64,000 nt of DNA from an uncultured Coriobacteriaceae bacterium (GTDB lineage Bacteria > Actinomycetota > Coriobacteriia > Coriobacteriales > Eggerthellaceae), in the NCBI GenBank assembly GCA_900552585.1, contig USAB01000001.1:6687-70686 (forward strand). Reading direction: 5' to 3'. The translations under genes were made by a program, and so were the position numbers. Positions 54,633 to 64,000 of this stretch are shown here, piece after piece (position 1 is the first letter of the stretch; the number at the start of each line of letters is the position of its first letter). Below the pieces are notes generated by a model. The model was not told where the DNA came from, searched no databases, and saw nothing but the letters and a program-made list of their open reading frames with translations.

Positions 54633-54713
54633 AACGGATCTTATTCAACGGATGAAAATAGGAGCGTTTTTTGATTCCTCCGAACGATTGCCAACGCGAT
54701 TAATCCGTTTAAT
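54633..54713. promoter_or_regulatory. LysR/CoA-transferase control region with AACGGAT repeats
   Basis: AACGGAT occurs at 54633-54639 and 54647-54653 (14-base period) and inverted as ATCCGTT at 54703-54709. The last lies inside the palindrome ATTAA-TCCGT-TTAAT (54699-54713), a T-N11-A-type LysR site. The 253-bp AT-rich gap is the divergent promoter region. Confidence 0.5.
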
Positions 54714-54800
54714 TAGACGCATCGCGAATCCCATTAAATAATTCAGTTACGAACAGTTAAGCCCTAGTTGAATAGTCTGCGCAAGGGAGGATCGATACCT

Positions 54801-56075
54801 ATGGATGCCTTTTCTGAACTGAAAGTACTGGACTTTTCCCGTTACCTACCCGGAGGCTACTGCACACAGATGCTTGCGGATATGGGAGCACGCGTAATTA
54901 AAGTTGAGGACACGAACACGGGCGACATGTGTCGCGATGACTACCCCATTCGCAACGGTGTAAGCTACTACATCACCGCCTTGGGACGAAACAAGGAATC
55001 AGTCTCCTTAAACCTTAAAGACCCCGATGCGGTGAAATGGCTGCATAAGATGGCCGAAGACGCTGACATACTCGTAGAAAGCTTCCGTCCGGGCGTCACG
55101 AAAAAACTCGGAATGGATTACGAAACCATGAAGGCAATCAATCCGAAAATCATCTATTGCTCCATCACCGGCTATGGGGAATTCGACCCGCGCAGCAAAA
55201 AAGCGAGCCATGATCTTAACATGCAAGCAGCAACGGGTTATCTCGACATCAATGGGACGCAGATAACGCCCCTGCCCCTTGTGGATGTCGCCACTCATTC
55301 CGTTGCCGGCCAAGCCATATTGGCGGCATTGTTACAGCGTGCTGCTACGGGACAGGGTTCCTTCGTGGACATATCCATGTTCGACTGCTTTGTGTGGTGG
55401 AATTCTATGCTGGATTCCCGTTGGTGCTTCAATGGCGGTCAGCTGCTACGAGAGGATCTTGATTTTCCTGCCGTCAATTACAATATCTACGAGACGAAAG
55501 ATGGCGGTCACCTCGCATTCGGGATGATCGAACTGAAGTTCTGGAAAGGATGGTGCGAAGCTGTCGGGCGCCCCGATTTGATTGAATGGCACATGTATCG
55601 ACGATGGAAGGCACCTTGGGCATTCGAGTCAGTCGAAAGAATAGTTAAGTCAAAAACCTTAGCGGAATGGGTCGACTGGCTTGCCGACAAGGACCTCTGC
55701 ATCGAAGTAGTGGCAAATAAAAACGAAGGTATCAAAAAAATCCTCGACACGGAACCTAACATGATGCGCTATGTCGACTTTCCGCAGGCGGGACGCGTTA
55801 TCCAAACCGGTATTCCCCACCACGTCTCAAGCATTCCCTTCGACCTGTCAATGGTCTCCGAAGCATCCGGGCTTGGCGCCGATACCGCCAGCTGTCTGGA
55901 GGAAGTAGGGGCAACTCCGCAAGAAGTTGCTGAAATGGCAGATAAGGGCGCCATTTGCCTGGGCAAGCCCCCGCTTGAGGATAACGTCCCGCTATACAAA
56001 GGCATGGAAGAGTCTTTTACCCCATACAGAGCGCGCGAGAACACCGCGCCCCTGCCTTCGCCCACAACAGCGTAA
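54801..56075 (+). CDS. Class III (CaiB/BaiF) CoA-transferase, first
   Basis: The 424-residue protein has the family N-terminus (LKVLDFSRYLPGGYCTQMLADMGA, residues 7-30 by position), RVIKVEDTNTGD, SVSLNLKDPDAVKWL and the catalytic-type Asp in ASHDLNMQAATG (about 148). Class III enzymes move CoA between carboxylic acids in the cytoplasm. AAGGGAGG lies 11 bases before the ATG. It is 58 bases upstream of a second, divergent member; together they may activate and exchange an aromatic or amino-acid-derived acid. Confidence 0.92.
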   Translation: MDAFSELKVLDFSRYLPGGYCTQMLADMGARVIKVEDTNTGDMCRDDYPIRNGVSYYITALGRNKESVSLNLKDPDAVKWLHKMAEDADILVESFRPGVTKKLGMDYETMKAINPKIIYCSITGYGEFDPRSKKASHDLNMQAATGYLDINGTQITPLPLVDVATHSVAGQAILAALLQRAATGQGSFVDISMFDCFVWWNSMLDSRWCFNGGQLLREDLDFPAVNYNIYETKDGGHLAFGMIELKFWKGWCEAVGRPDLIEWHMYRRWKAPWAFESVERIVKSKTLAEWVDWLADKDLCIEVVANKNEGIKKILDTEPNMMRYVDFPQAGRVIQTGIPHHVSSIPFDLSMVSEASGLGADTASCLEEVGATPQEVAEMADKGAICLGKPPLEDNVPLYKGMEESFTPYRARENTAPLPSPTTA

Positions 56076-56133
56076 ACTCTTACGCATATCGGCAGAAGAA
56101 ACTAACGGCAATCTGAGATAGAAGGAGAACCAC

Positions 56134-57408
56134 ATGAAAGGGCTTGAAGGAATCAAAGTTGTAGAGCTCTGCGGCTATGTCGCGGCTCCGGCATGTCCAA
56201 GGATCCTGGGAGAGATGGGAGCCACGGTATACAAGATCGAGCCCTTCTCCGGAGACGAATACCGCACCAACGCACCGGGTTTCGGCATGAAGAAGACAGA
56301 CATCGACGACCCGGCATTCGACCTGGCATCGATGAACAAGCAGTGGCTGTCGGTCAATCTGAAAAACGAAGACGGCAAAGCCTTCGTGTACAAGATGCTC
56401 GAAACGGCCGACGTACTGGTAACCAGCTTCCGCGATAAGGCGCTGAAGAAGCTCGGGTTCGACTACGAGACCATTCACGAGAAATTCCCCCACATCGTAT
56501 GGGCGCAGATGCGGGGCTACGGCGAACGCGGACCCGAAAAGGACACGAAGGGCTTCGATGCAACGTCCTATTCGGCACGCGGCGGATTGTTCGCAAGCAT
56601 TCCGCAGGCAGGCGAACATTACGCACCTGGCAACGTGCCGGCGGCTTTCGGAGACTGGAACGCATCGCTGGCTCTGTGCTCGGGAATCCTGGCCGCCCTG
56701 GTACGCAAGGACCGGTGCGGAGAAGGCGACAAGGTTACCGTCAACCTGTACCATATGGCCTGCTGGGCGTTCCAGCACGGCCTTGGCGGCGTGCAATTCG
56801 GTGACGAATGGCCGAAATCCCGCAAGCACGTAACCTGCCCCACGAACAACAGCTACGTGACCTCGGACGGCGTCTGGTTCCTTATCTGCTACGGCAGCTA
56901 CAACCTGTTCTATAACTACGTCATGGAGTTCATCGGCCGCGAAGACCTGGTAGATGATCCGCGCTACTTCCCCCAGGAAAACATGGATTACGACGCAAAC
57001 GCCGAGATCATCCAGCATATCGCCGACGCATTCGCGAAGAAGACCTGGGATGAATGGGTAAAGATCTTCAAGGCGAAGGATGTTCCGTACCAGCGCATCA
57101 ACCGCTTCACCGACGTGTTGGAAGACGAAGAGGCCTACGACAACGATATCCTGCGCGTGGTTCACTACGACACCTGGGGCGATTACCGCATGGCCACGTC
57201 CCCGATCCGCTTCCAGTCCGTGGGCGACCCCGTCCTGCATCGCAGCAGGCCCATCGGCTATGACACCGCCCGCATTATGAAGGAATACGGCTACACAGAT
57301 GACGATGTGAAGCGGATGACCGAAGAGGGCGCTGTGAAATGCTACGACGGCCCCGAACTTCCCGAGTCCGTATTCGAACCAAGCTACGGCCCGGATTCCC
57401 TTCGATAA
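56134..57408 (+). CDS. Class III CoA-transferase, second (HadA/FldA-like)
   Basis: The 424-residue protein (GIKVVELCGYVAAPACPRIL near the start; TVYKIEPFSGDEYR; Asp in KGFDATSYSARGG, about 147) resembles the 2-hydroxyacid CoA-transferases of amino-acid-fermenting anaerobes (HadA, FldA). It differs clearly from the first copy despite equal length. GAAGGAG precedes the ATG. No dehydratase or reductase is adjacent, so the rest of any pathway lies elsewhere. Confidence 0.92.
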   Translation: MKGLEGIKVVELCGYVAAPACPRILGEMGATVYKIEPFSGDEYRTNAPGFGMKKTDIDDPAFDLASMNKQWLSVNLKNEDGKAFVYKMLETADVLVTSFRDKALKKLGFDYETIHEKFPHIVWAQMRGYGERGPEKDTKGFDATSYSARGGLFASIPQAGEHYAPGNVPAAFGDWNASLALCSGILAALVRKDRCGEGDKVTVNLYHMACWAFQHGLGGVQFGDEWPKSRKHVTCPTNNSYVTSDGVWFLICYGSYNLFYNYVMEFIGREDLVDDPRYFPQENMDYDANAEIIQHIADAFAKKTWDEWVKIFKAKDVPYQRINRFTDVLEDEEAYDNDILRVVHYDTWGDYRMATSPIRFQSVGDPVLHRSRPIGYDTARIMKEYGYTDDDVKRMTEEGAVKCYDGPELPESVFEPSYGPDSLR

Positions 57409-57530
57409 GACGGGCCTTCGTCCAGCACGCAGGCAACTGCGCGGCGGCAAGAGATGCTGCGGCGCGGGACAGCCCGTCGGCCCGCGGACGAGCAGACGCG
57501 GCAACGGCCGCCGCGGCACGATAGCGGCAT

Positions 57531-57572
57531 GAACGCCGGGCATCTGTCTATGTCCGGCGTTCGCTTTATTCT
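57531..57572 (+). terminator. Terminator after the CoA-transferase operon
   Basis: GAACGCCGG/CCGGCGTTC (57531-57539 with 57554-57562), a 14-base loop and GCTTTATTCT. Confidence 0.65.
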
Positions 57573-57622
57573 CCGCCGGTTCGGTGCGCAGGCGCTCGGT
57601 CTGCTAACTCTGAGCCAAGATG

Positions 57623-57659
57623 ATCCCCGGAAGCTCAGATTGTTTGAGCTTCCGGGGAT
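57623..57659. repeat. 15-bp hairpin between convergent operons
   Basis: A perfect 15-bp stem (57623-57637 with 57645-57659) with loop GATTGTT; flanking GATGAT/ATCATC can extend it. No T-run follows on either strand. Confidence 0.6.
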
Positions 57660-57742
57660 TCTCAATCATCTTGCGTCGTCGCGCGTATTCCCATTCCCCG
57701 TAAACCGCCAATTCCCTATGGCGCCCCTATGCTTTTTCGGGC

Positions 57743-57778
57743 AAAAAATGCCGCAAGCGGGACAATCCCGCCTGCGGC
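57743..57778 (-). terminator. Terminator of gdhA
   Basis: On the minus strand a 13-bp stem (one mismatch), a 3-base loop and ATTTTTT follow the gdhA stop. Confidence 0.88.
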
Positions 57779-57830
57779 GCAAAATTCAACCAGACGCACT
57801 CTGCGTCCTGTGCAATCGGCAAATGCTACG

Positions 57831-59643
<1,813 letters not shown>

Positions 59644-60129
59644 ATGTTCGATCCAGCCGCCCTTAGTGACGCGGAGCTCATTGCCGATCCGCGGTTGGGC
59701 GCCGTTAACCATGCCTGGAGAGAATACACGGGAATTTACGATGCCATGGCACAGCGGGTCGGCATTCCCAGCAGCGTGCTGGATTCGCTGTACATGCTGT
59801 ATTTGGAAGACGGCATTACGCAGAAAGATATCTGCGACCGCGCCTGCCTTTCGAAGCAGACGGTTCATTCCGCCGTCATGCGCCTCCAAAAAGACGGGCT
59901 GATCCGCGCAGAACAAGGAAAGGGCCGCAGCGTCCTGCTGTTCCTGACCAATGCCGGCCGCGCCGAGGCCAAGCGCATCGTCCGCCCCATCGTGGAGGCC
60001 GAAATCCGGGCATACGACGCGCTTAGCCCCGAAGAATTCGACCAGCTGATCTCGATGATTTCCCGTATCGACGAAATACTGCGCAGCAGCATGGGCAACA
60101 TTGGCACCAACAGCAAGCAGAACAGATAG
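59644..60129 (+). CDS. MarR-family regulator
   Basis: The 161-residue protein has the MarR winged helix: ITQKDICDRACLSKQTVHSAV (about 61-81), RLQKDGLI and the wing region RAEQGKGRSVLLFLT. It probably represses itself and the MATE gene nine bases downstream. AAGAGGTG precedes ATG 59644. Confidence 0.9.
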   Translation: MFDPAALSDAELIADPRLGAVNHAWREYTGIYDAMAQRVGIPSSVLDSLYMLYLEDGITQKDICDRACLSKQTVHSAVMRLQKDGLIRAEQGKGRSVLLFLTNAGRAEAKRIVRPIVEAEIRAYDALSPEEFDQLISMISRIDEILRSSMGNIGTNSKQNR

Positions 60130-60138
60130 GAAGACATC

Positions 60139-61527
60139 ATGGCAACCGACATGGCGCGCCATTTCAGCACGAGGGACTTGGCTCGCTACGCGCTTCCGTC
60201 CATCGCCATGGTGGCATTCGCATCCATCTACGGCATCATCGACGGCTTGTTCGTCTCGAACTTCGCGGGCACCACGGCTTTTGCCGCCGTGAACATCATC
60301 ATGCCGTTCATCATGATCCTTGCTGCCGCAGGCACGATGATTGGCACAGGCGGCAGCGCCGTCGTAGGCGCCACGCGGGGGTCCGGGCGCAGCCAATTGG
60401 CGAACGCCCAATTCACGCTCTTCGTGATTGCAGCATGCGTTTTCGGCCTGATATTCGCCTGCATCGGCGCGGCATTCATGAGGCCAATCAGCGGTCTGCT
60501 GGGAGCAACGTCCGGAGCTTTCCAAGATCAAGCGGTGCTCTACGGCACCATCTCCATGATCTCATTGCCGCTCTTCATCCTGCAGTATGCATTCCAAGAG
60601 CTGCTCGTCACTGCCGGTAAGCCGAAGCTGGGCCTGGGAATCATGGTCGCCTCCGGCTGCATGAACATCGCGCTGGATGCCGCGCTGGTAGGCCTGCTGG
60701 GCTGGGGCGTCGCCGGCGCTGCAATAGCCACGGTAGCATCCGAATACACAGGCGGCCTGCTGCCCCTGATTTACTTCGCCAGCAAGCGAAACACGAGCCA
60801 CCTGCGTCTGCTGGACCGGCGCGAGCTGCGCCGACAGTTGGATGCAAGCAGCCCCGACACCTCCTCGTTGCGTCTGCTGGTCAAGGCGTGCGTCAACGGA
60901 TCGTCCGAAATGGTAACCACGCTTTCTCAATCCGTGGTGGCCATGCTCTACAACCTGCAGCTGATGAGCTACGCCGGACAGGATGGCGTGGCCGCATACG
61001 GCGTGATCATGTACGTGTTCATGATCTTCTCGGCCGTCTACATAGGCTATTCCATGGCGTGCGCTCCGCTGGTCAGCTACCAGCGCGGCGCCATGAGGAT
61101 GGACGAAGTGGGCAGCCTGCTGCGGAAGAGCCTGGCGCTGAACGCTGCCGCTGGCATTATCATGTTGCTGTTTGCGCAGTTGAGCGCGCCGACCATCGCT
61201 CAGATATTCGTCGGCTACGACCCGCAGCTGGCGGCATTCACGGAGCACGGATTCCGCCTGTACGCCTGCGCGTTCCTGGTCATGGGTGTAAGCATCTATT
61301 CGTCCGGGTTCTTCACGGCGCTGGGCAACGGCAAGGTATCTGCCCTCATCTCGTTCCTGCGCACGTTCCTGTTCGAAGCCGGATGCGTGCTGCTGCTGCC
61401 AACGATCTTGGGAGCAGACGGCATCTGGCTGGCAATCGACGTGGCCGAATGCGCCTCCGTCATTATCAGCTTGCTGTTCGTATTAGGCCTGCGCAGGGTG
61501 TACGGCTACTCGCTGCGCCCTTTCTAA
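60139..61527 (+). CDS. MATE-family efflux transporter
   Basis: The 462-residue protein has 12 predicted membrane segments in two similar halves, with IDGLFVSNFAGTTAFAAVNI near the start and GTGGSAVVGATRGSGR (motif of the first half, about 72-87). MATE pumps export cationic compounds in exchange for Na+ or H+. GGAAG precedes the ATG. It forms an operon with the MarR gene. Confidence 0.92.
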   Translation: MATDMARHFSTRDLARYALPSIAMVAFASIYGIIDGLFVSNFAGTTAFAAVNIIMPFIMILAAAGTMIGTGGSAVVGATRGSGRSQLANAQFTLFVIAACVFGLIFACIGAAFMRPISGLLGATSGAFQDQAVLYGTISMISLPLFILQYAFQELLVTAGKPKLGLGIMVASGCMNIALDAALVGLLGWGVAGAAIATVASEYTGGLLPLIYFASKRNTSHLRLLDRRELRRQLDASSPDTSSLRLLVKACVNGSSEMVTTLSQSVVAMLYNLQLMSYAGQDGVAAYGVIMYVFMIFSAVYIGYSMACAPLVSYQRGAMRMDEVGSLLRKSLALNAAAGIIMLLFAQLSAPTIAQIFVGYDPQLAAFTEHGFRLYACAFLVMGVSIYSSGFFTALGNGKVSALISFLRTFLFEAGCVLLLPTILGADGIWLAIDVAECASVIISLLFVLGLRRVYGYSLRPF

Positions 61528-61749
61528 ATCGTCAGCTCAATAATGTAGGCCAATGCGTTATGTCAATAGGGAAACATGGCGCGAAAACCGGAATGTGCCT
61601 CGAAGCGCTGGTGGGCGCTACGTGCATTCCATGTTCGCCTAAGGAATACGGGAGATAAGAAACCATTACGCAATAATAAGATGAGAATATAGTAAATCAT
61701 TGTTAACTTCGTCGAGCTCTCTCGAAAGCAACGTATAAAAAGGGGTTAT

Positions 61750-62607
61750 ATGGGTACTCGCCTGAACGATATTTGGATCACCGGCGCGCTCGGTTATCTT
61801 GGCCGCGCGCTAACGCGGCGCTTCGCCGATGCCGGCTATACGGTATATGCAACCGGCCATGAAGTGGACGTGACGGACCTTGACCAGGTCACGGAATTCG
61901 TCAGCCGCAACCGTCCTACCATCGTGGTGAACTGCGCGGGCGTCCGCCGCGACTACGTGACGGCAGAAAACCGGCTGACCACCATGAAGACGAATGCGCT
62001 GGGGCCGCGCAATCTGGCCATTGCCACCGAGGCCATCGACACGCTGCTGGTGCAGATATCCAGCGATGACGTGTTCGCCCGGCACCAGTACAGTCCCCGC
62101 GACGAGTTCGATCGCCCCGAGCCCGACACACTCTACGGCAAGTCGAAGCTTGCCGGCGAGCAGTTCGTACGCGAGCTGAACCCGCAGCACCTGATTGTGC
62201 GCTCGTCTTGGGTCTACCATGCCGACGGCGGGCAGCTGGGATCGATCATCGACTGCGCCAAGAACAGTCGGGAAACCACGCGACGTGCCGACCAGCTAGC
62301 GTGCCCCACGTCCGTGGACACCATGGTGCGCTTCCTGCTGGAGGCCATTCGCGAAGGCGAATACGGCACGTTCCACGTGGTGGACAAGGGGCTGTGCAGC
62401 CGCTCGGATTTCGCACGCGAAGTCTACCGCATCATGGGCGCCGACCCCGCCCTGGTGCACGATGCCGCGCCCGACCCATCGACGGCGGAAAATGTGGTAC
62501 TGGACGACATGATGATCGCCCTGACCGGTTTGACGGAACCGCCCACCTGGCAAGACGACATCCGCACGTATCTGGAACGGCTGAACTTGGCAAAGGCAGG
62601 TGAATAA
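61750..62607 (+). CDS. dTDP-4-dehydrorhamnose-reductase-like (RmlD) SDR
   Basis: The 285-residue extended SDR has ITGALGYLGRAL (cofactor glycines, about 10-21), VVNCAGVRRDYV, SSDDVFAR and the Y-x-x-x-K in YGKSKLAGEQFV (about 131), with RSSWVYHADGG. RmlD-like proteins finish deoxysugar synthesis, but no other rhamnose genes are present, so the true substrate is open. AAGGGG precedes the ATG. The next gene starts one base after its stop. Confidence 0.85.
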   Translation: MGTRLNDIWITGALGYLGRALTRRFADAGYTVYATGHEVDVTDLDQVTEFVSRNRPTIVVNCAGVRRDYVTAENRLTTMKTNALGPRNLAIATEAIDTLLVQISSDDVFARHQYSPRDEFDRPEPDTLYGKSKLAGEQFVRELNPQHLIVRSSWVYHADGGQLGSIIDCAKNSRETTRRADQLACPTSVDTMVRFLLEAIREGEYGTFHVVDKGLCSRSDFAREVYRIMGADPALVHDAAPDPSTAENVVLDDMMIALTGLTEPPTWQDDIRTYLERLNLAKAGE

Positions 62608-62608
62608 T

Positions 62609-64000
62609 ATGTCGAAACCAAATCTGCCGAAGTCGGGTAAATCGAAATCGAACAAGCCAGAGCAGCTTTCCGCCGTCGACACGATCGAAGGAAAGAGGAA
62701 GCGCAAGATTGGCCTGACCGGCCAGATCATGATTGCGCTGCTGCTGGGCATTGCCTGCGGCGTGGTCTTCCACTACCTGGTGCCCTCGGGCACCGTCCGC
62801 GACGACATCATCGTGAACGGTATCTTCCAGTTCGTGGGCCAGGGCTTCATCCGCCTGATGCAGATGCTTGTTGTGCCCCTGGTGTTCTGCTCCATCGCGT
62901 GCGGCGCTGCGTCCGTGGGCGACGTGAAGACCCTCGGCCGCATCGGCGGCAAGACGCTGGGCACATACATTGCAACCACGGCCCTGGCCGTGACCATCGC
63001 CCTGACCGTAGGAAACTTGATCAACCCCGGCCTGGGCGTGGACGCTAGCCAGCTGACGTCGAACGCCTCCGCCAGCAACGTGCAGACGTCCGATGTCAGC
63101 ATCATGGACATGCTGCTGGGCATTATTCCCACGAATCCCTTCAACGCCTTGGCTGAAGGCAACATGCTGGCCGTGATCTTCTTCTCGCTGTTCCTGGGCA
63201 TCCTCATGGCCATTATGGGACGCAAGGTAGAGCACGTGCGTCGCTTCTTCGAGGAGTTCAACGGCTTGATGATGAAGATGACCGAAGCGGTTATGCTGGT
63301 GTCCCCGATCGGCGTATTCTGCCTGTTGGCACGCACATTCACGAACCTGGGCGTGGAGATGTTTCTGCCGCTTATCAAGTACATGCTGGGCGTGGTTATC
63401 GCGCTGGGCATTCAATGCTTTATCGTGTACGTGCTGATATTCCTGATATTCGGGCGCATGAATCCGATCAAGTTCTTCAAGAAGTTCGCGAACGTGATGC
63501 TGTTCGCATTTTCCACCGACTCATCGAACGCGACGATTCCCTTGAACATCGACACGCTGGTAAACCGCATCGGCGTGCACCGCAAGGTGGCATCGTTCAC
63601 CATTCCCCTGGGTGCCACCATCAACATGGACGGCACGTCTATCATGCAGGGCGTGGCCGTGGTGTTCACGGCCCAGCTGTTCGGCGTGAACCTGACGCCC
63701 ACGGATTACGCGACGGTCATTCTCACGGCCACGATTGCGTCCATCGGCACGGCGGGCGTGCCGTCCGTGGGACTGATCACGCTGTCCATGGTATTCAACT
63801 CCGTCGGGCTGCCGCTTGAGGGCATTGCCATCATCATGGGCATCGACCGCATTCTGGATATGCTGCGCACGGCGGTGAACATCACCGGCGATGCCATCGT
63901 CACCACAGTAGTTGCGAAGTCGGAAGGCGAATTCGACCGCGAGACGTTCGAGGACCCGAACGCCGGCAGCAAAGGCGCACCGGGAGAGATCGTCATGTCC
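62609..64000 (+). CDS. Dicarboxylate/glutamate:cation symporter (DAACS), partial at window end
   Basis: At least 464 codons, open to the edge. After a hydrophilic N-terminus the protein has about eight membrane segments, with the DAACS hallmarks FSTDSSNATIPLN (serine-rich re-entrant loop, about 300), GATINMDGTS (about 333) and MGIDRILDMLRTAVNITGD near the C-terminus (about 412-430). It imports glutamate, aspartate or C4-dicarboxylates with Na+ or H+. It is coupled to the upstream RmlD-like gene. Confidence 0.93.
   Translation, partial: MSKPNLPKSGKSKSNKPEQLSAVDTIEGKRKRKIGLTGQIMIALLLGIACGVVFHYLVPSGTVRDDIIVNGIFQFVGQGFIRLMQMLVVPLVFCSIACGAASVGDVKTLGRIGGKTLGTYIATTALAVTIALTVGNLINPGLGVDASQLTSNASASNVQTSDVSIMDMLLGIIPTNPFNALAEGNMLAVIFFSLFLGILMAIMGRKVEHVRRFFEEFNGLMMKMTEAVMLVSPIGVFCLLARTFTNLGVEMFLPLIKYMLGVVIALGIQCFIVYVLIFLIFGRMNPIKFFKKFANVMLFAFSTDSSNATIPLNIDTLVNRIGVHRKVASFTIPLGATINMDGTSIMQGVAVVFTAQLFGVNLTPTDYATVILTATIASIGTAGVPSVGLITLSMVFNSVGLPLEGIAIIMGIDRILDMLRTAVNITGDAIVTTVVAKSEGEFDRETFEDPNAGSKGAPGEIVMS

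Noticed and set aside
56080..57543. A 487-codon minus-strand frame opposite the second CoA-transferase
   Set aside because: Shadow of a strongly recognisable gene; no start signal or domain of its own.

Overview
The window is a compact, GC-rich (roughly 58-60% by eye), AT-island-promoter bacterial chromosome segment. Gene content points to an anaerobic actinobacterium of the Coriobacteriia, most likely the Eggerthellaceae (Slackia/Eggerthella/Adlercreutzia relatives). The pointers are class III CoA-transferases beside an OFA-type MFS carrier and a LysR regulator, a PucR-controlled amine/amino-acid island with a cytidylate-kinase-like protein, a sortase-assembled pilus, an AhpC/PerR system and many small HD, MBL and TetR genes. 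This taxonomic placement is inference; no rRNA or tRNA gene was seen.

Layout. 1-7.4 kb: ferritin, cysteine synthase, an archaeal-type peptidyl-tRNA hydrolase 2, HD-domain and metallo-beta-lactamase hydrolases, a frameshifted Hsp33 and a CmpB-type membrane protein. 7.7-20 kb: a KOW+Sel1-repeat protein, an MFS exporter fused to CBS domains, an ion-transporter-superfamily permease, a secreted repeat protein, a Cof-type phosphatase, a flavodoxin-fold oxidoreductase with divergent TetR, a flavin-binding PNPOx-like protein, a PrsW-like protease and a large polytopic membrane protein. 20.2-22.2 kb: a DUF5714-like cysteine-rich protein and a decayed metallophosphoesterase. 22.3-30.3 kb: an amine/amino-acid island made of a class III aminotransferase (frameshifted), an SDR, a divergent PucR regulator, a cytidylate-kinase-like protein and an APC permease continuous with an iron alcohol dehydrogenase, interrupted by one in-frame TGA. 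30.6-35.8 kb: a YqhA-like membrane protein, NhaA, a TetR and a secreted GH25 lysozyme. 35.9-43.8 kb (minus strand): a complete pilus locus, with coiled-coil protein, signal peptidase I, LPNTG tip adhesin (frameshifted), LPSTG major pilin, class C sortase, LPQTG minor pilin and a second sortase. 44-46 kb: a scarred region with an 8-copy heptanucleotide repeat, an internally deleted NAD(P)-binding gene and a 5'-truncated UMF1 transporter bracketed by REP-like GTGACAAGGGGACAGG repeats. 46-51.7 kb: a peroxide-defence group (TrxR-like AhpF variant, AhpC, PerR) and an xpt/NCS2 xanthine salvage operon. 51.9-57.4 kb: a structured leader, an OFA-type MFS carrier, LysR, and two class III CoA-transferases. 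57.8-64 kb: glutamate dehydrogenase, MarR-MATE, an RmlD-like reductase and a dicarboxylate/glutamate:cation symporter that runs off the window.

Most unusual signals: (i) two copies of a ~221-bp element, each built of two inverted 61-bp arms with rigidly conserved block spacing, both in tail-to-tail intergenic spaces; (ii) the APC-permease/iron-alcohol-dehydrogenase fusion in the amine island; (iii) a leader RNA upstream of the OFA carrier with mutually exclusive stems; (iv) three genes each broken by exactly one extra base in a short homopolymer, which raises the question of sequencing error versus gene decay.
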